Source: an uncultured Eubacteriales bacterium (GTDB lineage: Bacteria; Bacillota; Clostridia; Christensenellales; DTU072). From it: 64,000 nt of DNA. The stretch lies in contig CASFAV010000013.1 in the NCBI GenBank assembly GCA_949292905.1, positions 110,882 through 174,881 on the forward strand. The letters are read 5' to 3'. Positions 27,500-39,100 of the stretch are shown here, one piece after another (positions within the stretch are counted from its first letter, which is position 1; the number at the start of each line of letters is the position of its first letter). The position numbers and the translations under genes are program-made. Below the pieces are notes generated by a model, which saw only the letters and a program-made list of their open reading frames with translations, had not been told where the DNA came from and searched no databases.

Positions 27500-30121
27500 T
27501 TACGAAACTATTTCCATTCTGTATCCGGGATACAGACGGATGTCGTAGTCGATCTCTTCCTCGGAGTCGACAAGATACAGGAAGTTCTCGTCAACGTACC
27601 AACCGATGAAAGTATATCTGTACGTAGTCGAACCTTTCTTGATGGTAAGCGTGCTCGCGTTGCCCGCTTTGTTGTAAGTGATATCGCTGTCGCCGTCGTA
27701 ATTAGGCATTTGCGCCCAGTTGTTCGAACCTTCCTTACATACGGTGCCTATCGCTTCGTCGCTCATCACGTTGTCGGTAGCGAAGGTGGCGTAGGAACCT
27801 ATCTTATACCAGCCGTCGGCTTTGGCTTCCGCGCTCGTGCCGCCGGAAGGTCCGTCGGTGAACGTGCCTACGGATTTGATGTCGCTCGCGTTTATCATAT
27901 AGAACGTGACCTCTATCTGACCGTACATATAACGGAGCACTACCTCGTGAGCGTTTACGAGACGGGAGAGCGACCAGTTGGTGTCGTACTCGGTGGTGCA
28001 ATGAATGTGTGAATGATCGTCGGCAAGACATTCTTCAAGCGTGCCGCCGCAGGAATAGGTCTTTTTGATAAGGGTATCTTCGAAGTACTGATCGACGTAT
28101 ATCTGCGTCTGCGAGCTTGCTTTAAGCGAGTTGGTATGATAAGTCTCGTAGTCAACGGCGAGCGTTTCCTTGATATTGCTCTTCACTCCCGGCCAGTCCG
28201 CGCCGTCTGCCGTCGTGATCTGATCCGTTACGTTGGAATAGCTGTAATTACTGTACAGGTTCTGATATTTTGCGTAATTTCTGCCGAGATCCTCTTTGAG
28301 CGACTCGTAAGCGTTTCTCTGATATATGGGAGTGCTCGTCGAGCTCTCGAATCCGTCGGCGTCCGTTTCGAGCACCTCGAAGAAGCGGTCGATGTCTCTC
28401 TGATAGAGCACTTCGTCCTTCTTGTTCGCCTGAATCCCGCGTATGGAGTCCGCCGAATAGGACTTGATCTGATACTTGAGCGCCTGCGTGAGGTCGGCGT
28501 TGGTTATGCTCGCGTGGTTTATGCTGTAATCCTGGCTCTTGAGCTGTTCGAGCTCGAGGCGCACGTTCAGTATCTTATTGGAAGGAACTTCCTGTTGCGC
28601 GTCGGTGAGCCTGTTCCAGTTGGTGTTCGCGGAATTGTAGCGAAGTACGTTGTTGTCCACGCCGGTATATTCCCAGTTGACGTCGGAGAGTTTGAGGGTG
28701 GCTTCGAAGCCTAAAGAAAGCGCTTCCTGCATTTCCTTCGTATAGGTGGTGACGCCGGATCCTGTCGCACTCGTAGAGCCGTTATAATAACCTATACCGT
28801 CGGGGAAACGACCGCCGTATCCGTTATAGTAAAGGGTAACTTCGTTCTCTTCCTGGAGAGCCTGGAAATTGAGTTGCTTCTCGTAATACTTCTTATAGCA
28901 AGCCGCAGAATAACGGTACGCCTGTTCGTACTGCCTTCTGTCGTAATTGCGGTAATCGAGCGCTTCCTGCTCGGAAGTGAAATAGCTCTTGTGGCTCAGC
29001 TTGAGGAAATATTCGTATTCGGTGATCTCTTCGCCTTCGTAGGTCTTTTTCACGCTGTCGTCGAATACGCCGTAATCCCTGTGTTTGTATTGATAATGAT
29101 AACCGAACAAAGACATGGCGTCGGTTTTTTGTGTCACCTTATATTCGGCGTCGAGCCCGGTGTATTCTCTGAAAGCGAGCATATAGCTCAAAGTATCGTA
29201 ATCGTAGACTTCGTTACGCATATACTCGATGAAGTCGTTATCGCCCGCTATCTCGCCGACTGAGTTCTCATAGGCGGGAAGCATTACGCTCTCGACCACC
29301 TTGACGGCGTATGCGCTCATCGCTATAGCCGCGCGAGCAAACTGCGCCGCGTCGTCGCCGAAAATAGTGAATATCTCGCCGTAGACTTTACGCTGTTTGA
29401 GGCTCAGCGCGTCGTAAACGTCGTCCTCGGACTTAAACTTGGGTTCGGCATAGCTGTCGTCTTTGAGATAAGCGTCGAAATCGTCGTATATCTCCTGAAG
29501 CTCCTCAAGCTGCGCGTAGTCCTCTATCGCGCTGTCTTCACCTATCGTATAGGTATATCCGGTGCCTTTGGGTCTGTCCGGGTTTTCGTCTTCGCGCGCT
29601 ATGTACTTGATAATGCCGTCGGTCTTGACGGAATCGATAGCCGCGACCGAGAAGCGGTTGATGATGTCCGCGGGCTCCGAATAGCAGAAGATACGCTCTA
29701 CGGTATTCGCCGACTCGTCGGTCACCCAGTTGCCGCCGGCGTCGAAATATCCGATATTGGACTGGCGTTTCTCCTCCGATTCGCCGTAGGCAAGCGCCAC
29801 CGGTCCGAAGGTGTAATATTCGGAGTTATCCCACTGCGAAACGTCGTCTATCCAGTATTCGCGTTCTTCGGAGCGCTTGTCGGTAAGCTCGCTTTCCCAT
29901 TCCGCTTCCAAAGTTGCGTCATATTTGACGGCGTTCACTTCGTAATAGCTGGGAGTTCCGTAGTCCACCATATCCGGCAATATCGTGATATTGACCTTTG
30001 TGCCGCCGGTCGGGTCTTTATCCGAATCATTGCCCTTGTCTTTCTTACAGCTTATCAGCGCAAACGCCGACGAGCATGCAAGAACAAGGACGAGAAGGAT
30101 TACGAGAAGTTTCTTTTTCAT
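27500..30121 (-). CDS. large secreted lipoprotein of unknown function
   Basis: 873 residues from the second ATG, which is eight bases from AGGAG; the ATG at 30127 is only two bases away. It has a Lys-rich start, a hydrophobic core and a lipobox LISC, then KKDKGNDSDKD, so it is a membrane-anchored lipoprotein. The body is very rich in Tyr, Asp, Glu and Asn. I recognise no domain in it except the last ~60 residues, where YTFIGWYVDENFLYLV resembles an InlB-type repeat (GWY signature). Cys residues around CGGTLEECLADDHSHIHC could form a disulphide or metal site. It follows the giant repeat lipoprotein by about 75 bases with no terminator between, so the two are probably cotranscribed and act together at the cell surface. 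Confidence 0.85.
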   Translation of the reverse strand: MKKKLLVILLVLVLACSSAFALISCKKDKGNDSDKDPTGGTKVNITILPDMVDYGTPSYYEVNAVKYDATLEAEWESELTDKRSEEREYWIDDVSQWDNSEYYTFGPVALAYGESEEKRQSNIGYFDAGGNWVTDESANTVERIFCYSEPADIINRFSVAAIDSVKTDGIIKYIAREDENPDRPKGTGYTYTIGEDSAIEDYAQLEELQEIYDDFDAYLKDDSYAEPKFKSEDDVYDALSLKQRKVYGEIFTIFGDDAAQFARAAIAMSAYAVKVVESVMLPAYENSVGEIAGDNDFIEYMRNEVYDYDTLSYMLAFREYTGLDAEYKVTQKTDAMSLFGYHYQYKHRDYGVFDDSVKKTYEGEEITEYEYFLKLSHKSYFTSEQEALDYRNYDRRQYEQAYRYSAACYKKYYEKQLNFQALQEENEVTLYYNGYGGRFPDGIGYYNGSTSATGSGVTTYTKEMQEALSLGFEATLKLSDVNWEYTGVDNNVLRYNSANTNWNRLTDAQQEVPSNKILNVRLELEQLKSQDYSINHASITNADLTQALKYQIKSYSADSIRGIQANKKDEVLYQRDIDRFFEVLETDADGFESSTSTPIYQRNAYESLKEDLGRNYAKYQNLYSNYSYSNVTDQITTADGADWPGVKSNIKETLAVDYETYHTNSLKASSQTQIYVDQYFEDTLIKKTYSCGGTLEECLADDHSHIHCTTEYDTNWSLSRLVNAHEVVLRYMYGQIEVTFYMINASDIKSVGTFTDGPSGGTSAEAKADGWYKIGSYATFATDNVMSDEAIGTVCKEGSNNWAQMPNYDGDSDITYNKAGNASTLTIKKGSTTYRYTFIGWYVDENFLYLVDSEEEIDYDIRLYPGYRMEIVS

Positions 30122-30195
30122 AGCCATGTCTCCTGTTGTGTATTTGTCGTTTCTTTATCGCATGCGGTTATCAGCCGCTTCGATCGCTTTTGAGG

Positions 30196-33100
30196 TCACG
30201 CACCCTGCGCGGCGCTCGCCTGCAGTTTGAGCGCGTATCTTAACCAGTACGTATGGTTGCGGTACGCGAGCAGACTGTCTGCGGGTACGTAGATATTCAT
30301 TCCGTCGAGTCCGCTTCCGGGATCGAGCGCGCCGGGATCGTTAGAAGTGACGATAACGCCTTTCACCGTAGTCCCGCTGAAAGCGTTATCCGCTATCGCG
30401 ATGACTTCCGCGGGCACCGTATAAGACGTCGCGTCTCCTTTATAGAACAACAATCTGCCGTTCAGAATGTACGCGCCGTCTTTAAGTTCGACGCCTTCCC
30501 GGAGGTTATCGTACCACGGAGTACCCTTGAACGCGTTTTGTCCGACGTTGAGTATTCCTTCGGGGAAGCTCACGGAAGTAAGCGCCGTGCAACCCGTAAA
30601 GGCTTCCGCGGGTATTGAAGTAACGTAACTGCCGGACGCGAACGATACCGAAGTTATCGCGGTATTGCCGGTGAATACCTTTTCGCCTATGCTTTGCACC
30701 GAAGTGGGTATGACCACCGAGCCGCCCGCTCCGCGGTAAGCGAGAAGTTTGGTACCGACTATTATCATATCGCCCTGCGCTGAAAGCCACGGAGTGCCTT
30801 CGAACGCGGTAAGCTCGAGATAATTAAGCGACGCGGGAAGCGTGACCGTCGTAAGCGAGCCGCAATCCGCAAACGCGGCGCCGTAGAGGGAAGTAAGGCG
30901 TATACTCGAGGCGAACGACAGCGACACTATGTTGTCGTTACCGCCGAATACGTAGTCGTAGATATGAGTCACGTTGGCGGGAATGACTATGTCGGGCGAA
31001 TTGCCTTTATACGCTATGAGCATACCGTTGACGGTGATATACGCGCTCGACTGTCTCGTATACCAGCTCGTACCGTAGAAAGCGTCTTTCTCTATAACGA
31101 TATTCGAGCCCGGGAAGGTTATCGAATTGAGCGAAGTGCAGTTCATGAACGCGCCTTCGGGAATAGTGATGGTCTCTGTGCGCGTATCGAATACGAGCGA
31201 AACTATATTCTTGTTACCGGCGAATACTCCGGGAGCGATCTCGGTTATATCCGAAGTGATGCGTACCGCAGTACCTTCCGTGAGGTATGCCACCGCTCTC
31301 GAATTGACAACCAAGAGATCGTTCGGGTAATTCTTCGCCCAGTAGGTATTATAGAATGCTCGGTATCCCACCGACTCGACGTCGTACTCGGAGCTGAATG
31401 TCACCGAAACGAGGTTGACGCAGTTACGGAAGGCTTCCGCTTCTATCGTGACGTCGCGGTCGATATTTTCGAAGGAGACCGAAGTTATCGAAGCGTTTCC
31501 GGTGAATACTCCGGCTTTGACGATCTCCACTCCTGCCGGAATGACGATATCGCCGCCATCGCCCGTATAGGAGCTCAGAACGCCGTTGATGACGATGAAG
31601 CCGCCCGTAGCCGCCTGTATCGCGTATCTCGTTCCGGAGAAGACGTCGCCTTCCGCGGTGAGGAATTCTATTCCGTTGACCGTCGAAAGCATCTTGCATC
31701 CCACGAACGCGCCCGCTTCCGCGGTCACGGGAGCCGAGAAGGTAACGCTTACTATATTCGCGTTGCCGCCGAACAGGTATGCGGGCAGATATTCTACGCC
31801 TTCGGGCACGGTCACGTCCGTGATCGTATCCTTCACCGCGACGAGCAACAGCTTATCGCCGGAAGCGAGCGTAAGATAGCTTTCCTCCGACGCTTCGAAC
31901 GCGCTCGTCAACGCGGTGCCCGCAAAGGCGTTTTCGCCCACGTAGGTCACCGAAGACGGCAGAGTCACCGAAACGAGCGAGGAGCAATCGAGGAATGCGC
32001 CTGCGGGAATGAACGTTACGTAAGTCGCGCTCATATCCACGGAAATTATATTCGAGTTACCGGCAAACGCCGCGGGATCGATCGAAGCGACCGACGCGGG
32101 AAGAATTACTTCCGTAGCCGTTCCGCCGTAACGGACGAGTTTACCGTTCACTACGACGAATTCGCCGGTAAGCGCGCTGAGATACGGGGTACCCGCGAAA
32201 GCGTTATCGCCTATAGTCTTTATCGCGCCGACGAGCGTGACCGTCGCAAGCGAGGTGCAGCCCTCGAACGCGCCTGCGGGTATCTCGGTGATCTTCGTAT
32301 TCTCGGTGAATACCACTCCGGTGATGGTGGTCACGCCGCGGAACGCGTCGGGCGCTATCTCGGTAACGTCGGACGGTATCCGCACCACGCCGCCCGCACC
32401 CACGTAAAGCACCGCGCGCTTTATGCCGTTGTACGAGTCGACATAATACAGTATATCGTTGGAATTGAGCCAAGCCGTATTCGTGAAAGCCGTCCTGTCC
32501 ACGTAAAGCACCGATTCGGAAAGAGTTACCGAAACGAGGTTTACGCAGTTGAGGAAGGTGTTTGCCTCTATCTCGCTTACGAGACTGTAGCGGTCGAACG
32601 TGACCGAAACGATGTTCTCGTTATTGCGGAATACGTAAGGATAGATATATTCCGTGCCTTGCGGAATGACCACTTCGTCCGACTCGCCCGTATACGCTAT
32701 CAGAGCGCCGTCGATAACGACGTAGCCGTTCACGTCCGCCGCCGTATCGGTGAGCCAGGGCGTGCCGGCAAAAGCGTTTTCGCCGTAAACGGATATATTC
32801 TCGGGCAACACGACGTTTACGAGCGAGGTGCATCCGAGGAAGGCTTCCGCAGGTATCTCGGTTATGTCCGCCGCGTGTTCGCCGAAAATTATCTCGGTTA
32901 TCGCGGTATTCCCGCGGAAAGCGTCCGCAGTAAAGCCTCTTATGAAGGTAGTGCCCGGAGCGCCGACGGTCACGGAACCGCCGTCGCCGTTGTATTTGAT
33001 GAGGATACCGCCGTTTATGACGAATTCGTCGTTCTTACTCTCGTACCAGGCGGTGCCCACGAAAGCTCCCGCGCCTATCTTCTTGACGTTACTGCTAACG

Positions 33101-36100
33101 GTATCGACGACGGTAACGTTCGACCAGCCGTAAGCGTAATTCTCGGCTATTTCCGTCGTTTCGGGACGGAAACCGAGTTCGGTGATATTGTTCAAAGGTT
33201 CACGCCCGCCTATAAGCGCGGACAACGTGCGGCTGCCGTCGGAGACGAATTTATAAACTCCTTTAGTAGAAAGCAGACTGTAGAGCTCTTCTGAAGAAAT
33301 GTATGCTCCCGGAGCAAGCTCGACTGTGCCGATTTGGGGATCGACGCTGCAAATAACGCCGTCTATCTCGAACGAAACGGCTTCGAGCGCGCCCGGCGTC
33401 ACCGATTTTACGGAAGCGGAAACGGTATATGTCGAATTCGACGAACCGACTATCTTCTGATAAAGCACGCTTTGTATCGTGGCGTCTTTGGTGCCGTCGT
33501 TTATAAGGTCTGCAAGCCAGCGAGTATTATGGAATGCTCCCCTGCCTACGGACGAAAGCGAAGCGGGCAGGATCACGTTTGCGAGGTTCGCGCATCCGAA
33601 GAAGGCGTTGTCGCATATGGTGGTAAGCAGGCTGCCCGACGCGGAATAGGTTATCGTGGTGATGTAAGCGTTACCTTCGAACGCGCTCGCCGAGATCACC
33701 TTGACTTCGGAGGGAAGCTCCACGGTAGCCGCCGTGCCGTAATATTTGACGAGAGTGGCGCCGCCTGTATCTCCCCTTACGAGGAGCATATCGTTTACTA
33801 CGGTGAACTGCGTTCCGTCGAATGCGTTATCCGCGATATACTTCATCGTGGACGGCAAGGTTATGCTGTTGAGCATACCGCAACCGGCGAACGCGTAGTC
33901 GAGTATCGTGGTAGCCGCGCTTCCCGATTCGAAGCGTATTCGGGATACTTTAAGCGTGCTTGAGGTATCCCAATCGCCTATATTCTCGTTCCACGCCAAA
34001 GTGCTGAACGCACCCGTGTTTATGATACGCACGCTTGCGGGTATAACCACGATGGAGTCGGTGCCTTTGTACTTATAGAGCACCCCGCCGCCGAGTATCA
34101 CCGCGTTGGAGTTGTACTCGGAGTACCATGCGGTATTCTCGAGAGAATTCGGTCCCACCTTTTCTATGCTCTCGGGGAAGCTTATGTCGGTGATGCCGTC
34201 CCATCCCGCGAGCAGTCCGCTGACCGTCTCCGTCACGCCGTCGGATATCGTTATCGCGGTGAGCGTGGCGGGTCTTGCGTACGCTTCGTCGGTAGTGCCG
34301 AGCAATTCGTCGAGAGTGACGCTTCCGTCGTATTCTATTTCGCGTACGCCTTTATCCGTGATTATGCGCCACAGCGTGACTGCCTGTTTGGGCTCTCCCG
34401 CGACGTCGTAACAAATAAGTTTGTCGAGGGAAATTATATTGGCGAACGCATTTTCGGTCAACGTGGACTTCAGACTCACGCCTACGGAAGTCACGGTATG
34501 TACGAATGCGTTGGCGCCTATCGTGGCGACTACGCGCTCGCTGCCGTCGACGTTGACGGTATTTCTCACCGTTATCTCGGTGCGATCCGTTACGCCTATA
34601 AGTTCTCCGTCGGCGTCGTAGACCTCGTTATATTGTCTGTATAACAACAGTTTTCCGCCGTTTCCGTCGAAAATTATCTGTTCGAACAGGTTTTCGCCTA
34701 TCTCTCTCACGTAATCGACTATGTAAGCGTAGTCTACGGAAGTCTTGTTGTAATTCGCCCAAGCCGACGCAGCGTAAGCGCTTTCGTATCCGGCAGGAAT
34801 GAATATCTCGGACTCCGAGCCGAAAGCGAGGGAGCCGAGCGCGGGCGCTTCGGTACCGCGCATAAACACTTTCACGACGTTGACGGCGCCGTAGAACGCC
34901 CTGTCGCCTATATTCTTAACGCTTGCGGGCACGTACACGACGGTGATATCGGTAGCCGTGGCGAACGCGCCGCCGTTTATTCTTTCCACGCCTTCGGGTA
35001 TATCCGCGACTGCGCCGAAGCCCTTATAATCTATAAGGTTGCCGCCGAGCACGGTGATGAAGTCGCCCGAATAGTTATCCATCCACGCCGTCCCTCGGAA
35101 AGCGTTAGCTCCTACGGTCGCGGTCAGTACGTTGTCGGCTTCGTTGGTTTCTTCGAGTTTTACGAGCGTATTTTCCGTTTCGATGTAGATGTTTTCCACA
35201 TGCTCGCAGTTATAGAGGAAATTGTCGGCTATGACGTTATCCGCCCCCGCCGTAAAGCCCGTAAGTATCACGGATACGATGTTGGCGGGCAACGCGCCTT
35301 CCGAACCGAATAATTCCGCTACCGAAGCGTTACCGTCCAGACGGATCTCGGACAGTAAAGAATTCTTATCGATCAACGATTTAAGGCTCGCGGCGATGCC
35401 GACGCTTCCGCCCGCGCCGCCTTTATAATATATGGTTAAGGAAGTGAGCTTCGTAACGCCCGCGAATACCTTGCCGCCGTCGGTCGCGCCTACCGGTTTC
35501 AACGCGGAGTCCGCCGTAAGCTCCGTAGTGGAACGCAGCAATGCGTAATCGGCGATCTGATTGACGTTGCTGTTGCCTATCTGCGACGGGATGACCGTCT
35601 TGCCGCTATCGTCGATCGCTTTTATTATGAGAAGTCCGCCGCCTGCGGAAACGTCGGCGCTCGAGTACACGAAGCCCGCTTCGGCGTCGGTGACGATGTT
35701 GCTCACCTGGACGTTGCCGACTCCGGCTATCCAATTATAATAAGCGCCTACCGAGTATACAGTCAGTATGTCGGTAGAAGTGAACGCGTTACTTCTGACT
35801 TCGGGAGCCGTGCCCGGCAAAGCCACCACGGTCGCCAGTTTGGCGTCGTTATAGAAAGCGTTTTCCATTATCAGCGTTACGAGCGAAGGGATCACGACCG
35901 CTTCGAGCGAGGCGCATTCGGCGAAAGCATATTCCCCTATCGTACTGAGGGCGGAGCCGTCCTCGGCAAGCACCACGGCGATGTGGCTGTTCGCGTAGAA
36001 GGCATAAGGCGCTATCGTCTTGACTTCACGAGGTATCGTGATGATGCTCGCGGAACCGTTATATTTATAAAGGATCCCGTTGCCTACGATAACGAATTCG

Positions 36101-39100
36101 TCGGAGTGCGCGCTTATCCACGGCGTTCCCGTGAAAGCGTCCGAACCCACGTCGGATATCGCCGCAGGCAATCCCTCGTTATCCTCGCTGAGATAGCGGA
36201 AGGAAGTAAGCGAAATACATCCGTTGAATGCGTTGTCGCCTATTTCGTCGCAGAGCGAACCAGCGAAGAATACCGTTTGGAGAGCGGTATCGCCCGAGAA
36301 GGCGTTGGCGGAAACGTTCGTCACGAATTCTCCGATGCGCACGTATGTGATGTATTGATTGTTCGCGTACGCGCTGGGCGTCATGTCTCCGTTGAATTCG
36401 AGTACGAGATTCTTGAGATTGACCGGCGCGCTGCCCGCGAAAAGCTCGGCGAGCGTCAGCGAAGAATCGCGCAGTATCAGAGTTTTGAGCGTGGCGCTTT
36501 CGGAATAAGCTTTGGCAAGATATTCGGGCGAAACCGTTACTCCCGCGCTTTCGAGAGCTATGGCGGCAAGCGAAGTCGCCGAGAGGAAGGTATCTGCGGA
36601 AATAGACACTCCCGCGGGTAAAGCCACTTCCGTAACGGTACTGCCGAATACGTTGTCGGCAAGACCGGTGACCTTTACGGCGGCGCCTTTCACCATTATA
36701 GACGAAGGCACGGTAACGACTGTTTCGTCCCCTATATATTGTTGCAGCACGGCGTTGCCGGCGCCGGTCACGAAGGTCCATTCGCCGGAGTCGTCGATGT
36801 TAACGGAGGAATACAGCTTGGAAGCGAGCGCTTTCCAATTCTCGCTCACGCTCTGAGCCGTGTAGGTCTGCACGTCGGGTACGTAAATGCGGAAAGCGTT
36901 ATAATCGTTACCGTTGCGCGTAAACACGTTCGCGCCGATATTGCAGGGGGTAGCCCTCTCGAATACCGCATAACGCAATGCGGAACAGGCGTAGAAGGCG
37001 TTGTCGCCTATGTCGGTCACGCCGGAAGGAATGACTATCTCGGTGAACGACGCGCAACCGTTGAAAGCGCTTGCCCCTATCGAGGTAAGCGTCTCGGGTA
37101 AAGAAGCCCCCGCCGACTCCGTCATGGCGGAATTGAGCATTACGCAGTTCCTGAATGCGCCCGCGCCTATCGAAACGAGAGCGGAATTATCGGGGAACAC
37201 CACGGAAACGAGCGAAACGCAACCGTTGAAGCAGTTGTCGGGTATAGTCTTGACGTTTTCGGGTATTTCCACGGAGACGAGATTGACGGCGTTCATGAAC
37301 GCATTGGGTCCTATGCTCACGAGGGTGGCGGGCAACACGATGCCACGCATTCTCGCTTCGCCGGTAAACGCGTTGGCATCCACGCTCGTGACGGGCTTAT
37401 TCATATAATAATTAGCCACGACGAAGATACCGTCGTCGGGAATGTCGTTTTCGTCCACGCCGCAGGCGATATACGCCGTTCCGTCGCCGTTGAGCTTATA
37501 TGCCACGCCTTCGGAAAGAGTCTGCGCTTCCCATCTCGCGTACAGAGTCGCTCCGGCTGTCGCGGGTGCGCCGAATACGTAGACGTTGACGAAATTCTCT
37601 TCGGTATACCAGCCGATGAATACGCTTCCTTCTTTTTCTTCGAGAACGGGCGCGCTGACCACGGAGCCGTGAGTATAGTATTCCGTGAGAACGGTTTCCG
37701 CTCCGTCCTCACCCTCGAGTCCGGTATGATATACGAATTCGTACACGCTCGCCGCGAATTCGGATTCGAAAGCGACGTCGTTCTCGACCGCATAGAAGAG
37801 TCCGCCCGCAAAAGTGAGCGTGCCGGAACCTATCGTTACGGGCTCGGAAGACTCGTCGCGCACTCTGTGCCATACGCCGTCGATCTCGACGAGCGCGTCG
37901 ACCTCATCGCGCCATAAATCGTTGACGAGATAATATTCGACGTTGGGAACTTCGGTGTAATAATAATTTTCTTCGGTGACGATGAGAGTCCCCGTCAATG
38001 TCGTCTCCCCTTCCGCTTCGGAAGCGGAATACAGGCTCCATCGAGCGGCGCCGTCTGCGGAGGAGTAGCCGAGCAATACCTTCTCGTTGCCTCTCGTCGC
38101 ATACCAGCCGAGGAAATCCTTACCGACTTCCGAAGGAACGTCCACTATCGTGTCGAGCGATATGAACGTGTAATATTCCAGTATCTGTTCCGCAGTCGTG
38201 CCGGTGCCGCCGTAAACGTTCTGATAATACACTTCGTTGGTGAGCGGATTGCGGAATCTGACCGAATAGGAATTCTTGACGAATACGGGATCCAGCGTGA
38301 TGTCTCCGGTCACGTTGTACATATCCTTACCGGACTGCGCCTGCCAGCTGACGAAAGTATAACCCGTTTTGGAGGGCAGTTCGTACTGCGAGGACGGGAA
38401 TACGGCGGAAGATCCGTGCTTGACTTTGGTGACGGTTATCCGTTCGCCCGCGCCGTTCATCCATACGGCGTCGTATTCCGCGACGGTGTATTCGGAACGG
38501 ATGTCGTAATCGCGGTCTACCACGAGCTCTTTAACGTCCACGAGCCATCTGACGAACGTTCTGCCGTCCTGATAAGTGGGCTCGGGGATATCCTTGACTT
38601 TACCGCCGTAAGGCACCGTGCGCGTAGCGTAGAGCGAGTCGGGGAAATAGAAGCGCACAGTATATTCTATGGGCGTGTATTTCGGGATAAGGTCGACGTC
38701 GGAGGTGACCGGCGTAGACCACACGTAAGCCTCTTCGGATACGGCACCCGCCTCATACAGATGCCACGCCGCGGTATGTCCGGTCTTCTCTTCGAGAGCG
38801 GGCGCGGAGGATTCGTCGAAAGCGAGTCCGCTCTCCACCTCGAAAGAAGCCACGGAAATGGTACCGGCTTCGTCATAGAAATTCACTACGTACAGTCTGA
38901 TCCACTTGGCGTAAAGCGTGAGCACGACGCCGTCCCTTATCTCGTAACGGTCGAGCGGTTGCTCGTTTATCTTCCATTCGTTGACGAAAGCGTTATCGGT
39001 ATACCAACCCGCGAATTTATATCCGGCATAAACGGGCGTTTCCAAAACGATAAGACTGTCGAACGCCACGTTGTCGACTATTCGGTTTGCATTGGGATCG

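Noticed and set aside
30128..30195. Terminator between the two lipoprotein genes
   Set aside because: Only a weak hairpin with no T run, so cotranscription is more likely.
30964..33294. Long open frame (776 codons) on the plus strand
   Set aside because: It lies wholly opposite the giant repeat lipoprotein gene. Its translation has no domain, no ribosome site and a composition that mirrors the minus-strand codons.
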